Program-made: the position numbers and the translations under genes | The notes under the pieces: generated by a model | What the model was told of the DNA's origin: nothing | The model's input: only the letters and a program-made list of their open reading frames with translations | The model's database searches: none | DNA from: an uncultured Bacilli bacterium | GTDB taxonomy: Bacteria; Bacillota_I; Bacilli_A; RF39; UBA660 | DNA: 64,000 nt | NCBI GenBank assembly: GCA_934096075.1 | Contig: CAKOLN010000006.1 | Location: 1-64,000, forward strand | Direction of reading: 5' to 3' | Shown: piece by piece, positions 8,331 to 16,434 of the stretch | Numbering within the stretch: the first letter of the stretch is position 1 | How the letters are laid out: each line of letters opens with the position of its first letter

Positions 8331-8927
8331 TTATTTTTTTGTATATTTATTTTCTTTTTTAGCAAGAATATCATAGAATCTCAAATCTTTGTCTAAAGAA
8401 TCATTTAATAAACTATTAATAGTAGAATTTAATTCATAAGTACTTACTAATTCATCAATTTTTGATACAGGTAAACTTGAATTAATAACAGCTTTAAAAT
8501 CTATACTTTGATTTCTTGCTTTTGCATAACATATTAATGCATATAAGCGCTCTGTCTTAAGATTGCTTAATTTCAATAACACTTCTGGCTCAGTTTTTAA
8601 AACTTGCTCTAATATTCCAGCTTTATTTAATATAGCAAATTTTAAATGTAAATAATCTTTATCTTCTAATATAAATCTATAATGATTTACTATAAAAGAA
8701 ATAGCTTCTTCAGGACTAAAATTTGCAAGCATCAATACCCTTATAATAAAATTAATATTTTTAATTAAACTTCCTGGATAATTAGTTTTTTTATTATAAA
8801 ATAACATTGCTAACTTGTTAACTTTAAAATCATGACCGAACTTAGCAAAATGATTATTAATTTTTTCAACTTCCTCTTCAATTAAATTATTTCTAACTAT
8901 ATCAGAGTTTCCATCTAAAGTAACCAT
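8331..8927 (-). CDS. mTERF-like helical-repeat protein, paralogue 2 (divergent)
   Basis: A 198-aa helical protein and the most divergent of three neighbours. FSPEEAISFIVNHYRFILED and KFAILNKAGILEQVLKTEPEVLLK (near 74-125) line up with the repeat core of paralogues 1 and 3, including the Pro before V-L. The conserved C-terminal SISKSDLVDIKEKYPF block of the others is missing. It starts one base after the stop of paralogue 3, preceded by AGGAAATG, so the two are co-transcribed. Function unknown. Confidence 0.65.
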   Translation of the reverse strand: MVTLDGNSDIVRNNLIEEEVEKINNHFAKFGHDFKVNKLAMLFYNKKTNYPGSLIKNINFIIRVLMLANFSPEEAISFIVNHYRFILEDKDYLHLKFAILNKAGILEQVLKTEPEVLLKLSNLKTERLYALICYAKARNQSIDFKAVINSSLPVSKIDELVSTYELNSTINSLLNDSLDKDLRFYDILAKKENKYTKK

Positions 8928-8928
8928 A

Positions 8929-9558
8929 TTACATTTCCTTCTTTCTAGCTAATGTTTGTAATTTTTTTATTCCAAGATATTTTATCATTTCTTTATCATA
9001 TTTTTTTAATTTTTCCATATCAAATGGATACTTTTCTTTGATATCTACTAAATCACTTTTAGAAATCGAAGTTAAGATTTGTTCATTTGTTTGAATTTTT
9101 TCAACAACATTTCGTGATAAAACAGAATATAAAGTTCTTGTGCTATAATAATTTTCAGTAAAAAATTTTGTTAAGACAGTTGGATGATAAAAAAATACAT
9201 CATCAAATAAACCTATATTATGCATTAATGCTAATCTGTATCTAAAATCCACATAATTAGAATCAAACAAAATTCTATTTTTAATCATATAAGCAGTTAT
9301 TTCTTCCTCACTGTAACCATAACTTATCAAAATTTCGTGAATTAAATTTGCGATTTTAACTAAATTGTTTTCACTAAATGATTGGCCATTAGTTGCATAA
9401 TTTATAAGTGAGTAAAGTGTAGTACGATTTAATTTATATTTTTCTTTTAAAACTTGCATTTCATCTTGTATTTTTTTCATCCTATCTGAAGAAATAATTA
9501 CATTATCATTAAAATTTATTTTTCCGAAATATCTTTTTAATCTTTCACCTTTTTTCAT
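8929..9558 (-). CDS. mTERF-like helical-repeat protein, paralogue 3
   Basis: A 209-aa protein with a basic N-terminus (MKKGERLKRYFGK) and the same helical core as paralogue 1 (HEILISYGYSEEEITAYMI, then YRLALMHNIGLFDDVFFYHP). The C-terminal block from LTSISKSDLVDIKEKY is shared almost exactly, and the DNA at 9004-9069 is identical over 66 nt to 7704-7769, which points to recent duplication or gene conversion. It is first in the cluster, behind a near-consensus promoter and a GGGGGAG RBS. Function unknown; nucleic-acid binding is possible from the mTERF resemblance. Confidence 0.65.
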   Translation of the reverse strand: MKKGERLKRYFGKINFNDNVIISSDRMKKIQDEMQVLKEKYKLNRTTLYSLINYATNGQSFSENNLVKIANLIHEILISYGYSEEEITAYMIKNRILFDSNYVDFRYRLALMHNIGLFDDVFFYHPTVLTKFFTENYYSTRTLYSVLSRNVVEKIQTNEQILTSISKSDLVDIKEKYPFDMEKLKKYDKEMIKYLGIKKLQTLARKKEM

Positions 9559-9584
9559 TATTAATCTCCCCCTAAAACGTATTT

Positions 9585-9613
9585 ATTGTATCACATAAAG
9601 TACTATTTGTCAA
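9585..9613 (-). promoter_or_regulatory. Strong promoter of the mTERF-like cluster
   Basis: Minus strand: consensus -35 TTGACA (9608-9613), 17-bp spacer, extended -10 TGATACAAT (hexamer 9585-9590). One of the best promoters in the window, in front of proteins of unknown function. Confidence 0.75.
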
Positions 9614-9645
9614 TAATATTGTATTTTATTTTGTTCATCACAACT

Positions 9646-10494
9646 TTAAATTCTATCAAATGTTATTCCTTTAATTCTTTCACTTTTTATCTCATTAATA
9701 ATCATATTATTTAATCTATCATAATTTGGTTCACCATCCACAAAAGGAATACCTTTAAACTTAGAAATTGTAGAATATGTTTCTTCCAATTCATTATCAT
9801 TGATATCATCAACACCAAAATTAGATTTTAATTTATCTGGATAATATAAGCTTAATGATTTTAATATAAATATTGCCACCTCATCAATTGGTAATACTTC
9901 TTCTTTTATAATAGTCATACTAGCCAAATTAAATGCAATATTTATATCATCAAACTTAGGCCATAAAATTCCTGGTGTATCAATTAAATCAATATCCTTA
10001 TTAATTTTAATCATATTAATATTCTTAGTAACTCCAGGTTTATTTCCAACCTCAGTTGCTTTTTTGTTAACTAATTGATTAATCAAAGTACTTTTTCCTA
10101 CATTAGACACTCCTACTATCATCACTTTAGCCTTTTTAGGTAAAAGACCATTTTTCTTTCTTTTTTCATTAACTGACTTCATAACTAAATTAATCATATT
10201 AACTAAATCTTTTTTTATAGTATCTTTTTTAACTAGAACTTTATATCCTTGACTTTCATAATATTTTACCCATTTATCTGTGATAATAGTATCACATAAA
10301 TCATATTTACTCATAAGAATTATTTTCTCTTTGTTTTTAGTAAATTCATCTATATCTTTTATAAATGAACTTTTTGGTATTCTAGCATCTACAACATGTA
10401 TTACTACATCTACCAAATCTATTTTTTCTTTTATTTCTCTTTTGGTCTTAGCCATATGGCCTGGATACCAGTTAATATTTGTTTTATTATCCAT
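9646..10494 (-). CDS. rbgA: Ribosome biogenesis GTPase RbgA (YlqF)
   Basis: RbgA is a circularly permuted GTPase that helps mature the 50S subunit. The order of motifs is permuted as expected: WYPGHMAK at the N-terminus, a G4-like LMSKYDL (Ser replaces the usual Asn of NKxD), G1 GVSNVGKST and G3 DTPGILWP, then a helical C-terminal domain. The ATG at 10494 is chosen because GGAGTGA lies 5 nt upstream and because the TATAAT at 10518-10523 would start the transcript inside the longer alternative. Length about 282 aa is normal. Confidence 0.93.
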   Translation of the reverse strand: MDNKTNINWYPGHMAKTKREIKEKIDLVDVVIHVVDARIPKSSFIKDIDEFTKNKEKIILMSKYDLCDTIITDKWVKYYESQGYKVLVKKDTIKKDLVNMINLVMKSVNEKRKKNGLLPKKAKVMIVGVSNVGKSTLINQLVNKKATEVGNKPGVTKNINMIKINKDIDLIDTPGILWPKFDDINIAFNLASMTIIKEEVLPIDEVAIFILKSLSLYYPDKLKSNFGVDDINDNELEETYSTISKFKGIPFVDGEPNYDRLNNMIINEIKSERIKGITFDRI

Positions 10495-10517
10495 AGGAAT
10501 CACTCCATTTCTATTCA

Positions 10518-10523
10518 ATTATA
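10518..10523 (-). promoter_or_regulatory. rbgA extended -10 promoter
   Basis: Minus strand extended -10 ATGCTATAAT without a good -35. It supports the rbgA start at 10494. Confidence 0.5.
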
Positions 10524-10527
10524 GCAT

Positions 10528-10557
10528 AAAAAAGACGAAATTTGGTATAATTCCGTC
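10528..10557 (-). terminator. Terminator after the ITPase gene
   Basis: Minus strand hairpin GACGGAA...TTTCGTC followed by six T. The 136-bp gap between this gene pair also holds a small ACCAT/ATGGT hairpin and no convincing gene. Confidence 0.6.
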
Positions 10558-10659
10558 AATTTTTGATTCATTTCTATGGTTACCATAAAATGGTATCAAA
10601 TATTAACTATAATCCCCAGGATATATGGCAAATCATAATATTTTAATTTTACAAGTTGT

Positions 10660-11274
10660 TTAAAATTTTTCCAATGACTTTCTTAAAGCATTATATCTAT
10701 AAGTATTATAAAGTTCTTCACCCTTTAATTCATTAAAAGCTACATTTGTACCTTCCAATACGAATACTGAATAAAAGTATGGTTTCTTTAATTCTCCAAT
10801 TATTTCTTTTGCTATAGTCCCATTACTTTCACCAATTTCTTGTTTATAATCTCCATTAGGCATCATGCATGTTACACAACATCTGTATTTTGCATTTCTA
10901 TTCACTTTATTATTAAGATTTCTAAGTAATTTAATAACACACTGATGTCTAGGTAAATCCGGATTCAAAGCAAGTTCATCATCTGCATATCTAGCAGTAT
11001 ATATACCAGGTTCTCCATTCAATGCATCTACAAATAATCCAGCATCGTCTGTCATTATTGGATAATTTATATTATGATTTTTACAAAAAGTAAATATAGC
11101 TTTTGCTTTAATTAACGAGTTTTCTTCTATTGTAAAACCATTTTCTTCAATTTCTCCTCTATCCCAACCTATATCATCCATACTAACAACTTGAATGTCT
11201 AAATTCATTTCATTAATTATGTTTTGTAAATCTTCTACCTTTCTTTTACTAGTAGTTCCAAAAATTAGATACAT
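10660..11274 (-). CDS. Non-canonical purine NTP pyrophosphatase (HAM1/RdgB family)
   Basis: These enzymes hydrolyse ITP, XTP and dITP to monophosphates so that deaminated purines are not built into DNA or RNA. Family marks: FGTTSKRKVEDL at the N-terminus (substrate loop), IMTDDAGLFVDALNGEPGIYTARYA (near 74, including the catalytic Asp pair) and a C-terminal YRYNALRK. Length 204 aa is typical. It is preceded by a TATAAT and AAGGAG and followed by its own terminator, upstream of rbgA. Confidence 0.9.
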   Translation of the reverse strand: MYLIFGTTSKRKVEDLQNIINEMNLDIQVVSMDDIGWDRGEIEENGFTIEENSLIKAKAIFTFCKNHNINYPIMTDDAGLFVDALNGEPGIYTARYADDELALNPDLPRHQCVIKLLRNLNNKVNRNAKYRCCVTCMMPNGDYKQEIGESNGTIAKEIIGELKKPYFYSVFVLEGTNVAFNELKGEELYNTYRYNALRKSLEKF

Positions 11275-11365
11275 ATTATATCTCCTTACATATTCAATTA
11301 TACCACATGTTTTTCCAATTTAATTACATCGTAATATTACTATTTTTAGATTGATTATAAAATCA

Positions 11366-11425
11366 TTATTTTTCTTTTCTTGTCTCATTTTTCTTTTTTG
11401 GTACATATCCATTTAAATCACTTTC
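11366..11425 (-). other. In-frame sense codons after the RhuM stop
   Basis: Directly after the TAA of the RhuM gene the same frame stays open for 19 codons (ESDLNGYVPKKKNETRKEK) and then stops. This basic tail could be a lost C-terminal extension cut off by a nonsense change. A second overlapping frame with an ATG (MDMYQKRKMRQEKKNND, 35 codons) covers the same bases. Neither is proven. Confidence 0.3.
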
Positions 11426-12430
11426 TTATTCATTACCATTATTTTCATTTAAATATTTATTGTAAAATTCATCCATTGAAGAAATATATTTTTGATCTTG
11501 TATAACTCTAAATTTTTCATATTCTTTTTCTGCTTTTTCTACTGCTTCTTTATGAGATATACTGCCACTATTATTTAACACTTCTTTTCTTCTAAACTTT
11601 AATAAATCATCAGTTGCATTTATCCAATCCTTCATTGTCATAACATGCCTTTGTTTTGCTTCATCTTCAGCAAATACTAAAAACATATTTGTTAAATCTT
11701 TTAAATTATTCATTTCTTCTTCGCTTAAATAATTTTTTGCAATAACTACATCATATTTATATATTAAACCATCAGGAGAATTTTTCCAATTAGTTAGTCC
11801 CATATGTTCTTTATCTGAGTTTGCTCTACTATATATTAATTCAGCAGCAGTATGTCCACTTATAGCAAAATGTAACTTATTTTGAACTATTTTAAAGAAA
11901 GTATACGCTTCTTCTGACTTAGGATTATAATCAGTTGCTGTTGCAATAAATAAATCAGTGATTTTTTGGTATGCCATTCTTTCACTAACTCTAATTGTTT
12001 TGATACGTTCTAATAGTTCATCAAAATATTTCGTATCATATTTATTTCCATTTATAAAACGTTCATCATTTAAAGCAAAACCTTTAGTCATATATTCTTT
12101 TAGTATTTTTGTTGCCCATATTCTAAATTCTGTTGCTTTTTTCGAATTTACTCTGTATCCTACTGCAATTATAGCATCTAAACTATAAATAGTTGTGTTA
12201 TAGTTTTTTCCATCATCAGCAGGTAACGAGCATTTCTCGGTAACTGATTTTTTATCTAACTCATTATCTTCAAATATATGTTTCAAGTGTAGGCTTATAT
12301 TATCTGTAGAACATTCAAAAACTTTTGACATACCTTTTTGTGATAGCCATAAAGTTTCATCTTTATAAATAGCATCTACTATAATATTACCTTCACTATT
12401 TTTATATATAATTAATTTATTATCTTCCAT
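11426..12430 (-). CDS. RhuM-family protein
   Basis: A 334-residue member of the RhuM family, named after a Salmonella pathogenicity-island protein and common near phage and restriction genes; molecular role unknown. The N-terminal part (LWLSQKGMSKVFECSTDNIS, near 27-46) is the DNA-binding-like segment, followed by SLDAIIAVGYRVNSKKATEFRIWA, both typical. The ATG at 12430 follows AAAGGAAAGG by 9 nt; the in-frame ATG at 12466 has no RBS. Flanking remnants (11366-11425 and 12474-12581) suggest a decaying acquired island. Confidence 0.85.
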   Translation of the reverse strand: MEDNKLIIYKNSEGNIIVDAIYKDETLWLSQKGMSKVFECSTDNISLHLKHIFEDNELDKKSVTEKCSLPADDGKNYNTTIYSLDAIIAVGYRVNSKKATEFRIWATKILKEYMTKGFALNDERFINGNKYDTKYFDELLERIKTIRVSERMAYQKITDLFIATATDYNPKSEEAYTFFKIVQNKLHFAISGHTAAELIYSRANSDKEHMGLTNWKNSPDGLIYKYDVVIAKNYLSEEEMNNLKDLTNMFLVFAEDEAKQRHVMTMKDWINATDDLLKFRRKEVLNNSGSISHKEAVEKAEKEYEKFRVIQDQKYISSMDEFYNKYLNENNGNE

Positions 12431-12473
12431 AAATAATTTCCTTTCCTTTAGTTTTTCATAATTCATACACTTA

Positions 12474-12581
12474 TCAATTTATATTTGTTTTTATTTTCAT
12501 TAAACATTCTTCTAAGTTATTTATTTGGATTTTATTATATTTTTCTTGATATAGCCAATCTAAATATCTTATTTTTTTCTT
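12474..12581 (-). pseudogene. Possible 3' remnant of a lost gene
   Basis: Between the Nudix and RhuM genes the minus strand has an open stretch of 35 sense codons (KKKIRYLDWLYQEKYNKIQI...) ending in TGA, without a start codon or RBS and with an in-frame stop just upstream. The mixed amino-acid composition looks coding. It may be the tail of a gene lost with the RhuM island. The rest of the 166-bp gap shows nothing else. Confidence 0.3.
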
Positions 12582-12596
12582 TTACTTAGTAAAAAA

Positions 12597-13055
12597 TCAT
12601 CGTAACTTTTTTTCATTATCCACATCTATTACACTAAACTTTATATTTTTTTGATTATTTCTGATTGCCTCTACTTCAAAATCTATCATATCTTCAGGTA
12701 ACTTATTTATATCACACCAAACTAGTTCTTTACATTTATTAGGTTCATTTATTTTTATATTACCTTTATAATTTGATATTTCAAAATAAACATCATAATA
12801 TGGTGATAATGATTTGTTACGTCTATTTACAACAAAGGTATCAACTATATCGTTTATCGATACTTCTATCCCTAATTCCTCTTTTGCTTCTCTAACAACT
12901 GCATCATAAGCATTCTCATACTCATCTATGTGACCTGCAGGTAGAGCTAAAAATCCAGGCCATAACTTGGTACCTTGTCTTCTTTGTAATAAAATCATAT
13001 TTTCTTTATTTTTAATAATTAAATAAACTGATGATAAAAATTTTTCTTTGTCCAT
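12597..13055 (-). CDS. Nudix hydrolase
   Basis: Nudix enzymes cleave nucleoside diphosphates linked to another group. The full Nudix box Gx5Ex7REUxEExGU is present: GHIDEYENAYDAVVREAKEE followed by LGI (near residue 42). LLQRRQGTKLWPGFLALPAG before it is typical of MutT-like members. The substrate is unknown. The ATG at 13055 is chosen because GGAGG lies 5 nt before it, which makes the ATG at 13067 part of the leader. It stands alone beside the RhuM island. Confidence 0.88.
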   Translation of the reverse strand: MDKEKFLSSVYLIIKNKENMILLQRRQGTKLWPGFLALPAGHIDEYENAYDAVVREAKEELGIEVSINDIVDTFVVNRRNKSLSPYYDVYFEISNYKGNIKINEPNKCKELVWCDINKLPEDMIDFEVEAIRNNQKNIKFSVIDVDNEKKLR

Positions 13056-13140
13056 ATATTCCTCCATTGTTAATAAAAAATCAACCTATATACACTTTAA
13101 CATAAGTACATACGTTTGTCAATAAAATTATTAAACAAAA

Positions 13141-13171
13141 AATAAAATATAGAACTTTTAAATTCTATATT
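13141..13171 (-). terminator. Terminator downstream of lepB
   Basis: Minus strand stem AATATAGAA/TTCTATATT with an 8-nt loop and a T-rich tail. The 234-bp stretch 13056-13289 otherwise holds only a seven-codon ORF (MNEHKFV, RBS AGGTGAG, 13252-13275), which is probably not significant. Confidence 0.6.
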
Positions 13172-13289
13172 ATTAATCTTTCAAACAAGTACCACTATTT
13201 AATTTAAAAATCAATTCCAAGTATGCCAAAATTCTATTGACTTTGAATTAATCATACAAATTTATGTTCATTCATAATACTCACCTGTT

Positions 13290-13775
13290 TTATATAATTT
13301 TTCCAAATCTCTTAAAAGGAAATAACACTAAATCAACTTTACCCTTAATCTGTTCTTTTTTTATTGGTCCTATATACCTAGAATCTTTAGAAATCATTCT
13401 ATTATCACCTAAAACTATATATTCATCTTTTCCACTTATAAGTTCAAAATCATTTGTTTCTTGAAATTCAATTGGTGTATCAACTAATTTATCATTTATA
13501 TATAATTTATTATTCTTATAGGTTACTTTTTCATTAGGTAGACCTATAACTCTTTTAATTATAGTAGTATCTTCAGTTTTAACTACTACTATATCATATC
13601 TATTTACACCTTTCTTTAAAGCAATTTTATTAACTATAACTAAATCTTTATCATGAAGTGTACTTAACATAGAATCTCCATTAACAAGTCCTGGAGTAAC
13701 TAAAAATGTTCTAACTAAAACTACTACAACTATTATAATGATATAACTCAAATACTCTTTAACAATTTTTTTCAT
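13290..13775 (-). CDS. lepB: Signal peptidase I
   Basis: Membrane-bound serine protease that removes signal peptides from exported proteins. After a short basic start comes one transmembrane helix (YLSYIIIIVVVVLVRTFLV), then the nucleophile motif NGDSML, the general-base Lys in IIKRVIGLPNE, and the GDNRMISKDSRYIGP box. This is the prokaryotic Ser/Lys type, not the ER-type SipW expected for the SipW-type precursors in this window. The ATG at 13775 follows GGTGATGAA; the longer frame to 13847 has no RBS. About 161 aa. Confidence 0.93.
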   Translation of the reverse strand: MKKIVKEYLSYIIIIVVVVLVRTFLVTPGLVNGDSMLSTLHDKDLVIVNKIALKKGVNRYDIVVVKTEDTTIIKRVIGLPNEKVTYKNNKLYINDKLVDTPIEFQETNDFELISGKDEYIVLGDNRMISKDSRYIGPIKKEQIKGKVDLVLFPFKRFGKII

Positions 13776-13864
13776 TTCATCACCAATCTTTAAATAATTT
13801 ATACAACATAAATAAATTATATTATAAGCACATATGTTTTTCAACACGTTTTCGTTATTTTAAT

Positions 13865-13895
13865 TAAAAAGAAATCAGGTTTAATCCTAATTTCT
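13865..13895 (-). terminator. rplS terminator
   Basis: Minus strand stem AGAAATTAGG/CCTGATTTCT with one mismatch and a 6-nt loop, followed by TTTTTAATT. It overlaps the rplS stop codon. Confidence 0.7.
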
Positions 13896-14225
13896 TTCTT
13901 TAATCTTGAATGTTCCTTTAAGTCCTGATAAGAAGTTAAGTTTAGCTCTTCTAACTTTACCTTTTTTAATTACAGTAATTTTATCAATTAATGGACTATT
14001 TACTGGGAATACTCTGTTGATTCCAACATTACCAGATTTCTTTCTAACTGTAAATGTTTCTGAAACACTTCCACCTTTTCTAGATGTAACAACACCTTCA
14101 TAAGATTGAATTCTTTCTCTTTTACCTTCAACAATCTTAACATCAACTCTAACAGTATCTCCTACTCTAAATTCAGGTACATTAGGATTGATTTGTTTCT
14201 TGTTAATCTTATCAATTAGATTCAT
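13887..14225 (-). CDS. rplS: 50S ribosomal protein L19
   Basis: L19 sits at the 30S-50S interface. The 112-residue protein has the expected core ([20 protein letters not shown] near 19, [36 protein letters not shown]) and a basic tail. AGGAGAG precedes the ATG. It has its own promoter and terminator and is apart from rpsP/trmD, its common partners in other Firmicutes. Confidence 0.97.
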   Translation of the reverse strand: MNLIDKINKKQINPNVPEFRVGDTVRVDVKIVEGKRERIQSYEGVVTSRKGGSVSETFTVRKKSGNVGINRVFPVNSPLIDKITVIKKGKVRRAKLNFLSGLKGTFKIKERN

Positions 14226-14291
14226 AATATCTCTCCTTTACATTGCTTTATTTAATCATACATAATATAATGCATCGGATTAAGCAAATAT

Positions 14292-14320
14292 AATATAGCA
14301 CAAACTAAGGAAATAAGCAA
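14292..14320 (-). promoter_or_regulatory. rplS promoter
   Basis: Minus strand: -35 TTGCTT (14315-14320), 17-bp spacer, -10 TATATT (14292-14297) with extended TGC. The leader to the ATG is about 60 nt. Confidence 0.6.
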
Positions 14321-14326
14321 GAAAAA

Positions 14327-15178
14327 TCAACTAAAATCTTCTCCGAAAGCGTTTGTTAGTTCCTTCTTTAACAATTTGCTTTCATTTAATATAATTGCAT
14401 ACAATAAATAATCTTCCCAAATAATTATTTCTCTTAGGCTCTTATCATCAAAATTGCCAAAATCTCTAATAAATTTCTTTAAACCATTTAACTTCATATA
14501 AATTTCTTTACCATCTTCTGTTTTAATATAGACAACTTTATCATTAATATAAACTGAAAGCATTAATAACATCGTAGTAATAAGCATCATACCAAAACAA
14601 AAAGCAATATAACTAGATGCATTAGTACTCCATATATATTTAAGGTAAACAAACCAATAAATCAAGTTAAAAAAGAAAACAATAATGTTTATTATATTAA
14701 GTGATTTGCTGAAAAATTTATATGTTTTAATAAGATTTTTTTCTTTTAAAGATGATTCAATTGATTCTATATATAATTTATTAAAGTACTTAGTTCCAAT
14801 AAACTTATAACTTTCAATTATGAACTTTTCACTTTTTCTTAAATTAGTATCATCTATAATATTAATATTTTTATTTACTATTTCTATCTTTTTATTTAAT
14901 TTTAAATATTCTATCTCTGCCATGACAATTGAATTAATATTTTTCTTTTCATTAAAAATATAACCTAGTTCTCCTATAGAACATTCCTTAATAATATCCC
15001 TAAAATATACAAATTTTTCTTTATCATCTCTAGTTATTTTATAATACTTTCTTGAATCAAAATATCTTCTAATGCAAAATATTAAAAACTTTAGAAGGTA
15101 TGAAATAAAAATTAATATTTGTAGACTAAAAAATAAATACACATATTCTTTCTTTATAAAAATCACATCCTTTATCAT
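14327..15178 (-). CDS. DUF2207 C-terminal-like membrane protein
   Basis: A 283-aa protein with one N-terminal transmembrane helix (near 11-34), a soluble middle with a winged-helix-like stretch, and two close helices (near 165-212). Its end (LNGLKKFIRDFGNFDDKSLR, then IIWEDYLLYAIILNESKLLKK) matches the conserved C-terminal block of DUF2207/YciQ-type proteins; the beta-rich DUF2207 N-terminal domain is absent. Function unknown. A TATAAT lies only about 6 nt before the ATG at 15178, so it is either leaderless or starts further in, for example at the GTG of codon 5. Confidence 0.65.
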   Translation of the reverse strand: MIKDVIFIKKEYVYLFFSLQILIFISYLLKFLIFCIRRYFDSRKYYKITRDDKEKFVYFRDIIKECSIGELGYIFNEKKNINSIVMAEIEYLKLNKKIEIVNKNINIIDDTNLRKSEKFIIESYKFIGTKYFNKLYIESIESSLKEKNLIKTYKFFSKSLNIINIIVFFFNLIYWFVYLKYIWSTNASSYIAFCFGMMLITTMLLMLSVYINDKVVYIKTEDGKEIYMKLNGLKKFIRDFGNFDDKSLREIIIWEDYLLYAIILNESKLLKKELTNAFGEDFS

Positions 15179-15211
15179 ATAAATTATAACATTTTAAAAT
15201 GATTCTATAAA

Positions 15212-15240
15212 GAAAAAATTGAATAAATTTACTTATTCAA
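15212..15240 (-). terminator. dnaJ terminator
   Basis: Minus strand 8-bp stem TTGAATAA/TTATTCAA followed by TTTTTTC. It ends the heat-shock operon. Confidence 0.7.
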
Positions 15241-16392
15241 CTTTTCAAACTTTCTAAATGCTTCATTGTCATCTAATTCAGTATTAGCTAATTCTTTAAA
15301 TAAGTCTTTTTGTGTTCTATTAAGCTTATTAGGTAATACTAATTTAAGTGTTATATATAAGTCACCTATTTTACCAGTATGTACATCAGCAATTCCTTTT
15401 CCTCTTACACGTAAGATTTCTCCAGGTTGACTACCATCACTTATCTTAAGTTCAATAGGACCATATAAAGTATTAATTTCTTTATTAGCACCTAATACTA
15501 AATCAGTAATAGTAACAGGTAATTCCATATATAAATCACTTGATTTTCTAGTATATAAAGGATGTGGACTAACTACAAACTCAATATATAAGTCTCCATT
15601 CTCTCCACCATTAACACCAGCTTCACCTTTTCCACTTAATCTAATTTGTTCACCAGTATTAATTCCTTTAGGAACTTCAATTTCATAAGTTTTTCTTTGT
15701 TTAATTTTACCTTTACCACGGCAATCAGAACATGTTTTATCATAAATCACTCCAGATCCACCACATTCTTTACATGTAACTTTAGTTTGAATTCTACCTA
15801 ATATAGTAGCTACTTCTCCAATTATACTACCTCTTCCATTACATGTAGGACAAGTTTTTTCACCAAGTCCACCTTTACCATGACAGGTTTCACAATTACT
15901 TACTACATCTATAGAAACAGTCTTTTTAGCACCAAATACTGCATCCATAAAATCTATTTTTAAAGTATATACTAAGTCATTACCCCTTTTAGTACGATTC
16001 TTTTTGCTTCCAAATCCACCACTAAATGAAGAATATTCATCTCTTCCGAAGAATCTATCAAAAATACTTTCCATATCTTCTTCACTAAAGTTTCCTTGAA
16101 ATCCAGAGAATCCACCAAAGCCATTACTAAATCCAGAAAATCCTCCAGCACCACCACCAGCACCATTAGAAAATGCAGCATGGCCAAATCTATCATATTT
16201 TGCTCTTTCTTCTTTATTACTCAAAACAGAATATGCTTCTTGTGCTTCCTTAAACTTTTCTGGTCCATCAGGATCTTTACATATATCAGGATGATATTTC
16301 TTAGCTAAACGTCTAAAAGCACTTTTTATTTCGTCTTCACTAGCATCTTTAGATACACCTAATACCTCATAATAATCTCTTTTGTCTTTCAT
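15229..16392 (-). CDS. dnaJ: Chaperone protein DnaJ
   Basis: Hsp40 partner of DnaK: it delivers unfolded clients and stimulates ATP hydrolysis. All parts are present in 387 aa: J-domain with HPD (KKYHPDICKD near 31), a Gly/Phe-rich linker (near 75-110), four CxxCxGxG zinc motifs (CETCHGKG, CPTCNGRG, CKECGGSG, CSDCRGKG) and the two C-terminal client-binding sheets. GGAGG precedes the ATG. A hairpin separates it from dnaK, which may lower its expression relative to dnaK. Confidence 0.97.
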   Translation of the reverse strand: MKDKRDYYEVLGVSKDASEDEIKSAFRRLAKKYHPDICKDPDGPEKFKEAQEAYSVLSNKEERAKYDRFGHAAFSNGAGGGAGGFSGFSNGFGGFSGFQGNFSEEDMESIFDRFFGRDEYSSFSGGFGSKKNRTKRGNDLVYTLKIDFMDAVFGAKKTVSIDVVSNCETCHGKGGLGEKTCPTCNGRGSIIGEVATILGRIQTKVTCKECGGSGVIYDKTCSDCRGKGKIKQRKTYEIEVPKGINTGEQIRLSGKGEAGVNGGENGDLYIEFVVSPHPLYTRKSSDLYMELPVTITDLVLGANKEINTLYGPIELKISDGSQPGEILRVRGKGIADVHTGKIGDLYITLKLVLPNKLNRTQKDLFKELANTELDDNEAFRKFEKLNK

Positions 16393-16411
16393 ACATCCTC
16401 CTAAAGAGTAT

Positions 16412-16433
16412 AAAAGGCGAATTAACGCCTTTT
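16412..16433 (-). terminator. dnaK-dnaJ intergenic hairpin
   Basis: A perfect 8-bp GC-containing stem (AAAAGGCG/CGCCTTTT, 6-nt loop), followed by ATACTC rather than a long T-run. It lies between the dnaK stop and the dnaJ RBS and could act as a partial terminator or as an RNA end-stabiliser. Confidence 0.6.
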
Positions 16434-16434
16434 A

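Noticed and set aside
10540..10620. 24-codon ORF (MVTIEMNQKL...) between the ITPase and rbgA genes
   Set aside because: No usable RBS, and it overlaps a terminator and the rbgA -10 element.
13252..13275. Seven-codon ORF MNEHKFV after lepB with AGGTGAG
   Set aside because: Too short to separate from chance; no duplication or conserved partner in the window.
15972..16196. 74-codon minus-strand frame within dnaJ
   Set aside because: Out-of-frame shadow of the Gly/Phe-rich region.
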